Of a stretch of DNA of 64,000 bases, positions 17,240-27,356 are shown piece after piece. Source of the stretch: Pseudomonas typographi (GTDB lineage Bacteria > Pseudomonadota > Gammaproteobacteria > Pseudomonadales > Pseudomonadaceae); the NCBI RefSeq assembly GCF_014694385.1, contig NZ_JAAOCA010000012.1, forward strand, positions 1-64,000, written 5' to 3'. Each line of letters begins with the position of its first letter. Position 1 is the first letter of the stretch. Below the pieces are notes generated by a model. The model saw nothing but the letters and a program-made list of their open reading frames with translations. It was not told the origin of the DNA and ran no database searches. The position numbers were made by a program, and so were the translations under genes.

Positions 17240-17536
17240 ATGGACACAAAAGCCCTGCTCGCCTGCTTGGTATTTCTCGGCTGCCTGAGCGACGCCAGCC
17301 TGATCGCCCAGGCCGCCGAAGATATCCAGGCCCAGGCCCTCATCCGCGATGAACTGAAAGTAGGCGACGCGGCGCCAGACAAATACACCCGCAGCGACAC
17401 GCAACTGTCAGACTGGCAACAACGCGGCCTTAAACAGCCGCCGGCCGGTACGCAGTGGGTGCAGTTCGGGGGGAAGTATGTGCTGGTCAACCGCGCCAGT
17501 TCGACCATCGAACAGATCGAGCCGGGGGTTAACTAA
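17240..17536 (+). CDS. RcnB-like periplasmic protein
   Basis: The 98-residue product has a signal peptide (cleavage near AQA/AED) and a mature domain with KVGDAAPDKY, LSDWQQRGLKQPPAGTQWV and YVLVN, the pattern of the RcnB family. E. coli RcnB is a periplasmic protein needed for nickel/cobalt homeostasis with the RcnA exporter. Many relatives have unknown roles, so a metal function is suggested and not shown. The start is preceded by AGGAG. It lies between the divergent RHS gene and the mannitol operon but is separated from mtlE by about 200 bases. Confidence 0.8.
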   Translation: MDTKALLACLVFLGCLSDASLIAQAAEDIQAQALIRDELKVGDAAPDKYTRSDTQLSDWQQRGLKQPPAGTQWVQFGGKYVLVNRASSTIEQIEPGVN

Positions 17537-17740
17537 CACTTTTATGCGACGTTCCCTCGCTGGGTTTATTTTTCGGCGGGTGAACCCCTGGTGCCCAGTT
17601 AGCCTCGCACCTGGCAGTGCAAAATAGTATCACCCCGGGTGCGGCGCTGGCGTTGTTCAACCGCCACCACAACGTTGTAATGCATGAACGCACCTGCCCT
17701 GTGCAGTACAGGTGAAAACAACAATAATCAGGAGAGCACG
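17537..17740 (+). promoter_or_regulatory. Upstream region of the mannitol operon
   Basis: This 204-base gap must hold the mtl promoter. CACCTG (17691-17696) and CAGGTG (17709-17714) form a six-base inverted repeat just before the mtlE ribosome-binding site AGGAG. In Pseudomonas fluorescens the operon is activated by the AraC-type regulator MtlR, whose gene lies next to mtlE; here no such gene is adjacent. I cannot name an MtlR site with confidence. Confidence 0.35.
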
Positions 17741-19045
17741 ATGCGCATTCCAGCAAACGCGTGGCTGGCAGCCGCCTGCCTGGGCTTGGCAGGGCCGGCA
17801 TTGGCTGCAGAGACGTTGACCATTGCCACGGTCAACAACAGCGACATGATCCGCATGCAGCGGTTGAGCAAGACGTTCGAAGAGCAGCACCCGGATATCA
17901 AGCTGAACTGGGTGGTGCTCGAAGAAAACGTGCTGCGCCAGCGGCTGACCACCGACATCGCCACCCACGGCGGCCAATTCGACGTTTTGACCATCGGCAT
18001 GTACGAAGCCTCACTGTGGGGGGAGAAGAGTTGGCTGGTGCCGATCAAGGACCTGCCGGCCGATTACAACCTTGATGACGTGTTCCCCTCAGTGCGCGAG
18101 GGCTTGTCGGCCAATGGCAACCTTTATGCCCTGCCGTTTTACGCCGAAAGCTCGATCACTTACTACCGTACCGACCTGTTCAAGCAAGCCGGCCTAACCA
18201 TGCCGGAAAAACCCACCTGGGAGCAGATCGGCCAATTCGCCGCAAAACTCACTGACAAAGGCAAAGACCAGTACGGCCTGTGCCTGCGCGGCAAGCCGGG
18301 CTGGGGTGAAAACATGGCGCTGCTCACCACGCTGGCCAACGGTTACGGCGGCACCTGGTTCGATAAAAGCTGGGCACCGCAATTCAAAGGCGATGCCTGG
18401 AAAAACGCGCTCAATTTCTACGTCGACAACATGAAAAAATCTGGGCCACCCGGCGCGTCGAGCAACGGTTTCAACGAAAACCTGGCGCTGTTCAACAGCG
18501 GCAAATGCGCGATTTGGGTCGACGCCTCGGTGGCCGGCTCGTTCGTGACCGACAGATCGCAAAGCAAGGTGGCCGACAGCGTAGGCTTTACCTTCGCCCC
18601 GCACCAAAGCACCGAGAATGGCACATCGTGGCTGTACTCCTGGGCATTGGCGATCCCTGCCAGTTCCAAAAAACAGGCTGCGGCGAAAACCTTCGCCGCC
18701 TGGGCCACCTCGGTCGATTATGCCAAGCTGGTCGCCGACAAAGACGGCATCGCCAACGTGCCTCCAGGCACTCGCGCCTCGACCTATAGCGAAGCCTACT
18801 TGCAAGCGGCGCCGTTTGCCAAGGTTACCCTCGAGTCGCTGAAAGTGGCCAACCCGGCCGCCACGGCAGACAAACCCTACGTGGGTATCCAATTGGTCAC
18901 GATCCCAGAGTTCCAGGCCATCGGCACCGAGGTGGGCAAGATTTTCTCTGGCGCCCTGACCGAGAAGATGAGCGCCGACCAAGCCCTGGCCGACGCGCAA
19001 TCGAGGACCGAGCGTGACATGCAACACGCGGGCTATCCGAAGTAA
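17741..19045 (+). CDS. mtlE: Mannitol/sugar-alcohol ABC transporter substrate-binding protein MtlE
   Basis: MtlE is the periplasmic receptor of the polyol ABC importer. The 434-residue product has a signal peptide ending LAAE (cleavage about residue 22) and the large family 1 solute-binding fold (LTIATVNNSDMIRMQRL, QFDVLTIGMYEASLWG). The start at 17741 is chosen because AGGAG precedes it and the signal peptide begins there; an ATG 57 bases upstream has neither. It opens the operon mtlEFGKDYZ, whose order matches that known from P. fluorescens. A strong hairpin lies between it and mtlF, which could favour higher MtlE levels. Confidence 0.95.
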   Translation: MRIPANAWLAAACLGLAGPALAAETLTIATVNNSDMIRMQRLSKTFEEQHPDIKLNWVVLEENVLRQRLTTDIATHGGQFDVLTIGMYEASLWGEKSWLVPIKDLPADYNLDDVFPSVREGLSANGNLYALPFYAESSITYYRTDLFKQAGLTMPEKPTWEQIGQFAAKLTDKGKDQYGLCLRGKPGWGENMALLTTLANGYGGTWFDKSWAPQFKGDAWKNALNFYVDNMKKSGPPGASSNGFNENLALFNSGKCAIWVDASVAGSFVTDRSQSKVADSVGFTFAPHQSTENGTSWLYSWALAIPASSKKQAAAKTFAAWATSVDYAKLVADKDGIANVPPGTRASTYSEAYLQAAPFAKVTLESLKVANPAATADKPYVGIQLVTIPEFQAIGTEVGKIFSGALTEKMSADQALADAQSRTERDMQHAGYPK

Positions 19046-19054
19046 ACCGCCGTT

Positions 19055-19088
19055 GGCCCGGCCGGCGCCCGTCGGCGCCAGCCGGGCC
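19055..19088 (+). other. Very stable intercistronic hairpin between mtlE and mtlF
   Basis: GGCCCGGC (19055-19062) pairs with GCCGGGCC (19081-19088) and GGCGCC (19064-19069) pairs with GGCGCC (19074-19079), giving 14 GC-rich pairs with one C/A mismatch and a four-base loop. No T-tract follows. It resembles hairpins that protect the binding-protein mRNA in sugar transport operons from 3' decay, letting the receptor be made in excess over the membrane parts. Confidence 0.7.
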
Positions 19089-19112
19089 TGGCCCTTCGCA
19101 GGTGCGAACCCC

Positions 19113-20042
19113 ATGACGACCCAAACCGCCAACAAGGCCCAGCTTCGCGACACACGCAAGGCTGTGGGCCGCCGCAGCAGCAACCCAGGCTGGTTCCTGG
19201 TCAGCCCCTCGGTACTGCTGCTGTTGCTCTGGATGATCGTGCCGCTGGGCATGACCCTTTATTTTTCGTTGATCCGCTTCAACCTGCTGTACCCCGGCGA
19301 AAACGAATTCGTCGGCCTTGAGAATTTCAGCTTCTTCCTCACCGACTCGGGCTTCCTACCCGGCATTTGGAACACGGTGGTGCTGGTGCTCAGTGTGCTG
19401 ATCATCAGCGTGGTCGGCGGCGTATTGGTCGCCGCGCTGTTGGAAGCCTCGGACTTTATCGGCCGCGGCATCGTGAGGGTGATGTTGATTTCACCGTTCT
19501 TCATCATGCCCACGGTGGGCGCGCTGGTGTTCAAGAACCTGATCTTCCACCCGGTGTCGGGCATTCTCGCGGCGCTGTGGCGGGCGTTTGGCGCACAGCC
19601 GATCGACTGGCTGGCCAACTACCCGTTGGCGTCGATCATCATCATCGTGGCCTGGCAATGGTTGCCGTTCGCCATTTTGTTGTTGATGACCGCCATCCAA
19701 TCCCAAGACCTGGAACAAAAAGAAGCCGCACGCCTGGACGGCGCGGGCCCGGGGGCGATCTTCTGGCATTTGACCCTGCCACACCTGTCGCGGCCGATCG
19801 CGGTGGTGGTGATGATCGAGACGATCTTCCTGCTGTCGGTGTTCGCCGAGATCTTCACCACCACCAACGGCGGCCCGGGCTTCGCCTCGACCAACCTGGC
19901 GTACCTCATCTACAACCAGGCACTGGTGCAATTCGACGTGGGCATGGCGTCAGCCGGCGGCCTGATCGCCGTGGTCATCGCCAACATCGCGGCGGTCATC
20001 CTGGTACGGATGATCGGCAAGAACCTGACCGACAAAGGCTGA
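19113..20042 (+). CDS. mtlF: Mannitol ABC transporter permease MtlF
   Basis: MtlF is one of two inner-membrane channel subunits of the polyol importer. The 309-residue product has six predicted helices and the cytoplasmic EAA loop, [20 protein letters not shown], which docks on the ATPase MtlK. The ATG at 19113 is taken because the protein then begins with a short cytoplasmic tail before the first helix; upstream in-frame codons lie in the mtlE 3' end and the intercistronic hairpin. The gene sits 67 bases after mtlE and 10 bases before mtlG. Confidence 0.94.
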   Translation: MTTQTANKAQLRDTRKAVGRRSSNPGWFLVSPSVLLLLLWMIVPLGMTLYFSLIRFNLLYPGENEFVGLENFSFFLTDSGFLPGIWNTVVLVLSVLIISVVGGVLVAALLEASDFIGRGIVRVMLISPFFIMPTVGALVFKNLIFHPVSGILAALWRAFGAQPIDWLANYPLASIIIIVAWQWLPFAILLLMTAIQSQDLEQKEAARLDGAGPGAIFWHLTLPHLSRPIAVVVMIETIFLLSVFAEIFTTTNGGPGFASTNLAYLIYNQALVQFDVGMASAGGLIAVVIANIAAVILVRMIGKNLTDKG

Positions 20043-20052
20043 GGGCCGGCTC

Positions 20053-20886
20053 ATGATGACGCTCAAACAATCCCGCCGTTTGCAAAGTGTGGCGCTGGGT
20101 GGCCTGTCGTGGCTGATTGCGCTGCTGATCTTCTTCCCCATCCTGTGGATGGTGCTGACCAGCTTCAAAACCGAAATCGACGCCTTCGCCACGCCGCCGC
20201 TGTTTTTCTTTCATCCTACCCTTGAGAACTACATCCACATCCAGGAGCGCAGCGACTACCTGCACTTTGCCTGGAACTCCATCGCCATTTCCTTCAGCGC
20301 GACGATTCTGTGCCTGCTGATCGCGGTGCCAGCGGCGTATTCGATGGCCTTTTACGAAACCAAGCGCACCAAACAAACCCTGCTGTGGATGCTCTCGACC
20401 AAAATGCTGCCACCGGTGGGCGTACTGATGCCGATATACCTGCTGGCCAAGGGCACCGGCCTGTTAGACACCAAGCTGGCCCTGATCATCATCTATACGT
20501 TGGTGAACCTGCCGATCGTGGTGTGGATGGTGTACACCTACTTCAAGGACGTTCCCCGCGACATCCTCGAAGCCGCGCGCCTGGACGGCGCCACCCTGCT
20601 GCAAGAGATGCTGCGGGTGCTGTTGCCGATCAGCAAGGGCGGGCTGGCGTCCACCGCATTACTGTCGCTGATCCTGTGCTGGAACGAGGCGTTCTGGTCG
20701 CTGAACCTGAGCAGTTCCCAGGCCGCCCCGCTCACCGCGCTGATCGCCTCCTATTCAAGCCCCGAAGGGCTGTTCTGGGCCAAGCTTTCGGCCGTCTCGA
20801 CCTTGGCCTGTGCGCCGATCCTGATTTTCGGCTGGATCAGCCAGAAACAACTGGTACGCGGCTTGTCTTTCGGCGCCGTGAAATGA
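20053..20886 (+). CDS. mtlG: Mannitol ABC transporter permease MtlG
   Basis: MtlG is the second channel subunit. The 277-residue product has six predicted helices and its own EAA loop, [20 protein letters not shown], in the MalG-like position. Two ATG codons in a row (20053 and 20056) could start it; both lie ten or so bases after mtlF. It is followed 43 bases later by the ATPase gene. The stretch [20 protein letters not shown] is characteristic of the polyol transporter group. Confidence 0.94.
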   Translation: MMTLKQSRRLQSVALGGLSWLIALLIFFPILWMVLTSFKTEIDAFATPPLFFFHPTLENYIHIQERSDYLHFAWNSIAISFSATILCLLIAVPAAYSMAFYETKRTKQTLLWMLSTKMLPPVGVLMPIYLLAKGTGLLDTKLALIIIYTLVNLPIVVWMVYTYFKDVPRDILEAARLDGATLLQEMLRVLLPISKGGLASTALLSLILCWNEAFWSLNLSSSQAAPLTALIASYSSPEGLFWAKLSAVSTLACAPILIFGWISQKQLVRGLSFGAVK

Positions 20887-20929
20887 ACCGCGCGCAACCG
20901 ACCTTACGCATTGCAACGAGGAGCCAGCC

Positions 20930-22033
20930 ATGGCGACGTTGAAACTGAAAAACCTGAAAAAAGGCTTCGAAGGCCTGCAGATCATCAAAGGCATCGACCT
21001 TGAAGTGCTCGACAAAGAATTCGTGGTGTTCGTCGGCCCCTCGGGCTGTGGTAAGTCCACCCTGCTGCGGCTGATCGCCGGGCTTGAAGATGTGTCCAGC
21101 GGGCACATCGAACTGGACGGGCGCGATATCACCGAGGTCAGCCCGGCCAAGCGCGACCTTGCCATGGTGTTTCAAACCTATGCGCTGTACCCGCACATGA
21201 CCGTGCGCAAGAACATGTCGTTCGCCCTAGACCTGGCAGGGGGGGACAAAGCCGAGGTGCAGCGCAAGGTCGATGATGCCGCGCGCATCCTCGAACTTAC
21301 CCCCCTGCTCGATCGTAAACCGCGCCAACTCTCTGGCGGCCAGCGCCAGCGGGTGGCGATCGGCCGGGCGATCGTGCGTAACCCGAAGATTTTCCTGTTC
21401 GATGAGCCGCTGTCTAACCTGGACGCCGCGTTGCGCGTGCAAATGCGCCTGGAATTGGCGCGCCTGCACCAGGAGCTGCAAGCCACCATGATTTACGTTA
21501 CCCACGACCAGGTCGAGGCGATGACCTTGGCCAATAAAGTGGTGGTGCTCAATGGTGGGCGTATCGAGCAGGTCGGCTCGCCATTGGAGTTGTACCACCA
21601 CCCGGCCAACCTGTTCGTGGCGGGTTTTCTCGGCACCCCGAAAATGGCGTTTCTCAAGGGCAAGGTCAGCGCGGTGGATACAGGCGGCTGCGAAGTCAGC
21701 CTCGACGCCGGGCTGCAGTTGGCGTTGCCCCATAGTAGCGCCGCGCTCAAGGTCGGCGATCCAGTGACCCTGGGCATCCGCCCCGAGCACCTGGAACTGG
21801 CCACCGCGGGCCAACCGGGCCTGAGCGTGACCGCCGATGTGAGCGAACGCCTGGGCAGCGACACCTTCTGCCACGTGCTAGCCGATTCGGGCGAGCCACT
21901 GACCGTGCGCCTGCGCGGCGACCTCAATAACCCGTATGGCCAGCGCCTGCAACTGCACCTGGGCGCCGAGCACTGCCACTTGTTCGATGCCAATGGCGAT
22001 GCCGTAAGCCACGCGCTGCGTGCCGCCGCCTGA
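20930..22033 (+). CDS. mtlK: Mannitol ABC transporter ATP-binding protein MtlK
   Basis: MtlK powers the importer by ATP hydrolysis on the cytoplasmic face. The 367-residue product has Walker [10 protein letters not shown], the Q-loop in [13 protein letters not shown], the signature [15 protein letters not shown], Walker [16 protein letters not shown] and the switch His in [10 protein letters not shown]-terminal MOI/TOBE-type domain of about 130 residues follows, as in MalK and UgpC, and can receive regulatory input. GAGGAG precedes the start. It ends 17 bases before mtlD. Confidence 0.95.
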   Translation: MATLKLKNLKKGFEGLQIIKGIDLEVLDKEFVVFVGPSGCGKSTLLRLIAGLEDVSSGHIELDGRDITEVSPAKRDLAMVFQTYALYPHMTVRKNMSFALDLAGGDKAEVQRKVDDAARILELTPLLDRKPRQLSGGQRQRVAIGRAIVRNPKIFLFDEPLSNLDAALRVQMRLELARLHQELQATMIYVTHDQVEAMTLANKVVVLNGGRIEQVGSPLELYHHPANLFVAGFLGTPKMAFLKGKVSAVDTGGCEVSLDAGLQLALPHSSAALKVGDPVTLGIRPEHLELATAGQPGLSVTADVSERLGSDTFCHVLADSGEPLTVRLRGDLNNPYGQRLQLHLGAEHCHLFDANGDAVSHALRAAA

Positions 22034-22049
22034 CCGCCCTGGAGTTCCC

Positions 22050-23555
22050 ATGAGCCAACCGCCGATCAAACTGTGCTCCGCCAACCTCGAATACCTGCCC
22101 GATAACGTGAAACGCCCGGCTTATCCGCGCGGCCGCATCAGCGAAGGCATCGTACACATCGGCGTGGGCGGTTTTCACCGCGCCCACCAAGCGTTCTACA
22201 CCGATGCCCTGATGAATCAAGGCCAGGCGCTGGACTGGGCCATTTGTGGTGCCGGGCTGCGTGCCGAAGACCGCAAGGCCCGCGACGACCTGAAAGCGCA
22301 GGATTACCTGTTCACCCTGTTCGAGTTGGGCGACACCCCCGACACCGAGGTGCGGGTGATCGGGTCGATGCAGCAAATGCTGCTCGCCGAAGACGACCCC
22401 CAGGCGCTGATCGCCAAGCTCGCCGAACCGAACATCCGCATCGCCTCGCTGACCATCACCGAAGGCGGCTATTGCATCGACGACAGCACGGGCCAGTTCA
22501 TGGCCCACTTGCCGCAGGTGCAGCACGACCTGGCCCACCCCGAAGCCCCCAAAACCGTGTTCGGCTTTTTTTGCGCGGCCCTTGAGCGCCGCCGCCAAGC
22601 CGGCATCAAGCCGTTCACGGTGATGAGCTGCGATAACCTGCCGCACAACGGCCAGGTGGCCCGCAAGGCGTTGCTCGCCTTCGCCGCCCTGGCCGGCGAT
22701 GCCTACGGCGCCGGGCTGCACGGTTGGATCGCCGAGCACGTGAGCTTTCCCAATGCCATGGTCGACCGCATTACGCCTATGACCAGCGCCGCGCACCGCC
22801 AGCAATTGCTGGAGCAACAGGGCGTGGACGACCACTGGCCGGTGGTGTGCGAGCCGTTCGTGCAGTGGGTGCTAGAAGACAGGTTCAGTGCTGGCCGCCC
22901 GGCCTGGGAAAACGTTGGCGTACAGTTCACCGAAGACGTGACCCCCTACGAAGATATGAAAATCAAGCTGCTCAACGGCAGCCACCTGGCCCTGACCTAC
23001 CTCGGTTTTCTCAAGGGTTACCGCTTCGTTCACCAAACCATGAACGACCCGTTGTTCGTCGAGTACATCCAGACGTACATGGACCGCGACGTGACGCCGC
23101 AACTGGCACCGGTGCCGGGCATCGACCTGGTGGCCTACAAGGCCAAGCTGATCGAGCGGTTTTCCAACCAAGCGATTGCCGACCAACTGGAACGGGTGTG
23201 TTCCGACGGCTCGTCGAAATTCCCCAAGTTCACCGTGCCCACCCTTAACCAGTTGATCGCCAGCGGCGGCGAGCTCGACCGCGCCGCGCTGGTAGTGGCC
23301 GCCTGGGCGCTGTACTTGAAGGGTACCGACGAAACCGGCGCCACGTACCGCATCCCCGACCCGCGCGCCGCGTTTTGCCAAGCCCTGGTGGCCAGTGACG
23401 AGGGCTTGACCGGCCGCCTGCTGGGTGTTGAGGAAATCTTTGGCCAGCACATCCCAGCCTCGGCTGCGTTCGTCGAAGCCTTCGAACGCCAACTGCACAA
23501 CCTGCGTACACTCGGCGTGACCGGTACACTCACCGCCCTGTTGGGCAAACCCTGA
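22050..23555 (+). CDS. mtlD: Mannitol 2-dehydrogenase MtlD
   Basis: MtlD oxidises D-mannitol to D-fructose with NAD+, and related polyols to ketoses, in the cytoplasm. The 501-residue length is close to the 493 of the well-studied P. fluorescens enzyme. The Rossmann-like N-terminal part contains GVGGFHRAHQAFY, and the catalytic Lys/Asn/His appear as KLLNGSHLALTY. The start at 22050 follows GGAG; an in-frame ATG at 22020 would overlap mtlK. The gene lies between the transporter and the sugar kinases. Confidence 0.96.
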   Translation: MSQPPIKLCSANLEYLPDNVKRPAYPRGRISEGIVHIGVGGFHRAHQAFYTDALMNQGQALDWAICGAGLRAEDRKARDDLKAQDYLFTLFELGDTPDTEVRVIGSMQQMLLAEDDPQALIAKLAEPNIRIASLTITEGGYCIDDSTGQFMAHLPQVQHDLAHPEAPKTVFGFFCAALERRRQAGIKPFTVMSCDNLPHNGQVARKALLAFAALAGDAYGAGLHGWIAEHVSFPNAMVDRITPMTSAAHRQQLLEQQGVDDHWPVVCEPFVQWVLEDRFSAGRPAWENVGVQFTEDVTPYEDMKIKLLNGSHLALTYLGFLKGYRFVHQTMNDPLFVEYIQTYMDRDVTPQLAPVPGIDLVAYKAKLIERFSNQAIADQLERVCSDGSSKFPKFTVPTLNQLIASGGELDRAALVVAAWALYLKGTDETGATYRIPDPRAAFCQALVASDEGLTGRLLGVEEIFGQHIPASAAFVEAFERQLHNLRTLGVTGTLTALLGKP

Positions 23556-23564
23556 GGAGGCGCC

Positions 23565-25049
<1,485 letters not shown>

Positions 25050-25110
25050 GCTGCCGCCCTGCCCCCTCAAGCCACCCACACCCAGATCCAAAGCGTTCCA
25101 GGAGCCACCC

Positions 25111-26043
25111 ATGTACCTCGTCTGCGGCGAAGCGCTGTTCGATTTTTTCTCCGAGCCGGACACCGGCGACCTGGCCCACGTCAGTTACCAGGCCGTGGCC
25201 GGTGGCTCGCCGTTCAACGTCGCCATTGGCTTGGCGCGCCTAGGCACCGCCAGCGGCCTGTTGGCAGGGCTCTCCACGGATTACCTGGGCCAGCGCCTGG
25301 CCGGCCTACTCGAGGCTGAGGGCGTGAGCGAACGCTACGTGCAGCGCTTCGACGCCCCGACCACGCTGGCGATGGTGGCGCTGGGCGCCGACGGCTCACC
25401 GCAATACAGCTTTCGTGGCGAAGGCTGCGCCGACCGGCAGATCACCCAAGCCAGCCTGCCGGCGCTGGGTGATGACGTTCGCGGCCTGCACGTGGGGTCT
25501 TTCTCGCTGGTGGTCGAGCCAATCGCCACGGCCTTGGCTGCACTGGTTGCACGCGAGGCCGAGCGGCGGTTGATCAGCCTCGACCCGAACGTGCGGCTGA
25601 ACCCGGCCCCCAGCATCGACACCTGGCGCGCGCGCATCGAGCCCCTGGCCAGCCAGGCGCACGTGATCAAGGTCAGCGATGAAGACCTGCACCTGCTCTA
25701 CCCCGGCCAAAGCCCAGCGAGCATCGCCGAGCGCTGGCTCGGTGGGCGCTGCCAATTGGTATTCGTGACCCACGGTGGCGACGGCGCCGAAGTGTTCAGC
25801 CGCACGTTCGGGCGCTTCAGCGAAACCGCCAGCGCCGTGAATATCGCCGACACGGTGGGCGCCGGCGACACGTTCCAAGCCGCATTACTGGCTTGGCTGG
25901 CCGAACAAGGGCTGGACAGCCCTAACGGTTTGCAACAATTGCAGGCGGGGCAACTGCAGCAACTTTTACAGTTCTGCGTGCGTGCTGCGGCGATCACCTG
26001 CAGCCGCACCGGGCCGGATCTTCCGCGCCGCGCCGAGCTTTAA
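25111..26043 (+). CDS. mtlZ: Fructokinase MtlZ (PfkB family)
   Basis: MtlZ phosphorylates the fructose made by MtlD, feeding it into central metabolism. The 310-residue product has the PfkB ribokinase fold: VAGGSPFNVAIGLARLG near the N-terminus and the catalytic signature DTVGAGDTFQAALLAWLAEQ with the base Asp in GAGD. The ATG at 25111 follows CAGGAG and lies 61 bases after mtlY; longer in-frame extensions into mtlY are not credible. It is the last gene of the operon. Confidence 0.95.
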   Translation: MYLVCGEALFDFFSEPDTGDLAHVSYQAVAGGSPFNVAIGLARLGTASGLLAGLSTDYLGQRLAGLLEAEGVSERYVQRFDAPTTLAMVALGADGSPQYSFRGEGCADRQITQASLPALGDDVRGLHVGSFSLVVEPIATALAALVAREAERRLISLDPNVRLNPAPSIDTWRARIEPLASQAHVIKVSDEDLHLLYPGQSPASIAERWLGGRCQLVFVTHGGDGAEVFSRTFGRFSETASAVNIADTVGAGDTFQAALLAWLAEQGLDSPNGLQQLQAGQLQQLLQFCVRAAAITCSRTGPDLPRRAEL

Positions 26044-26135
26044 CTTTTTTGTACTTTCGGCCCAGCGCAGGCCTTGCACCAAGGCGCTTAGCGAGGCTGC
26101 CAGTTCCATTGACCCGGTTAACAAATATTGTCGGA

Positions 26136-26165
26136 TTGCCCGCGAGATACTATTCTATCGGGCAA
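26136..26165 (+). promoter_or_regulatory. Inverted repeat in the leader of the mvaU-like gene
   Basis: TTGCCCG (26136-26142) and CGGGCAA (26159-26165) are perfect inverted repeats, with GATA/TATC as a further inner pairing. The element sits 26 bases before the start codon in an AT-rich leader. It could be a regulator site or an mRNA hairpin; MvaT-family genes are known to be autoregulated, but nothing here shows the mechanism. Confidence 0.35.
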
Positions 26166-26191
26166 ATCCACCTATTAGCCGGAGCCTCATC

Positions 26192-26554
26192 ATGTCCAGA
26201 CTCGCCGAATTCCGCGCCGCGGAAAAAGCACTTCAAGAACAACTTGCCCAGTTGGAAGCGCTGAAAAACGACGCGGGCCTTAAAAAGGAAATCGAATTCG
26301 AGGAAAAGCTCAAAAAGCTGATGGACCATTACGGCAAGAGCCTGCGCGAGGTAATCGCCATCCTCGACCCGGGCAAGGTATCGAGCAAACCCGTGGCGGC
26401 GCCCAAGCAAACGCGCAAGCCGCGCGTGGTCAAGGTGTACGAGAACCCCCACACCGGCGAATTGATCGAAACCAAGGGCGGCAACCACCGTGGCCTGAAG
26501 GCGTGGAAGGCCGAATATGGCGCGGCCACCGTCGAAAGCTGGGTGCGCGGCTGA
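26192..26554 (+). CDS. mvaU: MvaT/MvaU-family histone-like nucleoid-structuring protein
   Basis: MvaT-family proteins are the Pseudomonas counterparts of H-NS; they coat AT-rich DNA and silence acquired genes. The 120-residue product shows the N-terminal coiled-coil oligomerisation region (residues 1-55, with KKEIEFEEKLKKLMDHYGKS), a basic linker and the C-terminal DNA-binding domain with NPHTGELIETKGGNHRGLK. Its sequence is closer to MvaU/TurB than to MvaT, judged by the start MSRLAEFRAAEKALQEQ, so the symbol is a best guess among paralogues. GGAG precedes the start. A strong terminator follows 87 bases after the stop. Confidence 0.9.
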   Translation: MSRLAEFRAAEKALQEQLAQLEALKNDAGLKKEIEFEEKLKKLMDHYGKSLREVIAILDPGKVSSKPVAAPKQTRKPRVVKVYENPHTGELIETKGGNHRGLKAWKAEYGAATVESWVRG

Positions 26555-26640
26555 GGCGTTGGCCGGCGGCGCGGCCTTTCACAGATTTTTCACGGCCTGC
26601 GGTGCAGGATGAAATCTGCTGAAGGACCAGCGCCCCATAT

Positions 26641-26668
26641 GCCCGCTTCGGCGGGCTTCTTATTTTTT
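26641..26668 (+). terminator. Rho-independent terminator after the mvaU-like gene
   Basis: GCCCGC, a TTCG tetraloop and GCGGGC form a compact stem, followed by TTCTTATTTTTT. This is a classical intrinsic terminator on the plus strand. Confidence 0.9.
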
Positions 26669-26715
26669 AAATCTCGTTGTTTCCCCCTACATTCCCGACC
26701 CTGACCGGAGTTCAC

Positions 26716-27246
26716 ATGAGCCTTCATGCGCTGAACAACCTGCCGGGCGTTACCGCTGTACCGGATAGCGCCACCCAACACTTCGTGTTCAACCACACCA
26801 TGCTACGGGTAAAAGACATTACCCGCTCGCTGGACTTCTACACCCGTGTGTTGGGTTTTAGCTTGGTTGAAAAACGCGACTTCCCCGATGCGGCCTTCAG
26901 CCTGTACTTTCTGGCGTTGGTCGATAAAACCCAGATTCCCGAGGGCGATGCCGCGCGCAACCAGTGGATGAAAGCCATACCGGGCATTCTTGAACTCACG
27001 CACAACTATGGCACGGAAAACGACGAGGGCTTCGCCTACCACAACGGCAACACCGAGCCGCGCGGTTTTGGCCATATCTGCGTGTCGGTGCCAGACATCC
27101 ACGCGGCTTGCGCACGCTTCGAAGAACTGGGTGTGGAGTTCCAAAAGCGCCTGGCCGACGGCCGCATGAAAAGCCTGGCCTTTATCAAAGACCCAGACGG
27201 GTATTGGGTGGAGATCATCCAGCCGACGCCAGTGGCGGGTGCATAA
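26716..27246 (+). CDS. gloA: Lactoylglutathione lyase (glyoxalase I)
   Basis: GloA converts the hemithioacetal of methylglyoxal and glutathione to S-lactoylglutathione. The 176-residue length and the N-terminal extension match the longer, eukaryote-like glyoxalase I group. The four metal ligands are visible in NHTMLRVKD (His27), LELTHNYGTE, GFGHICVSVPD and YWVEIIQP. GGAG precedes the ATG at 26716, which lies 48 bases after the terminator. It is a single-gene unit. Confidence 0.95.
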   Translation: MSLHALNNLPGVTAVPDSATQHFVFNHTMLRVKDITRSLDFYTRVLGFSLVEKRDFPDAAFSLYFLALVDKTQIPEGDAARNQWMKAIPGILELTHNYGTENDEGFAYHNGNTEPRGFGHICVSVPDIHAACARFEELGVEFQKRLADGRMKSLAFIKDPDGYWVEIIQPTPVAGA

Positions 27247-27356
27247 TTAGCCCCCCGCCCTTGGTGGGCTAGCGAATGGCCTTCCGGGGCACAGGCGGGC
27301 CTTTTATTCGGCATCGCTGGCTGCTACTGGAAGGCTCATCCAGGTTCAATCCCTAG

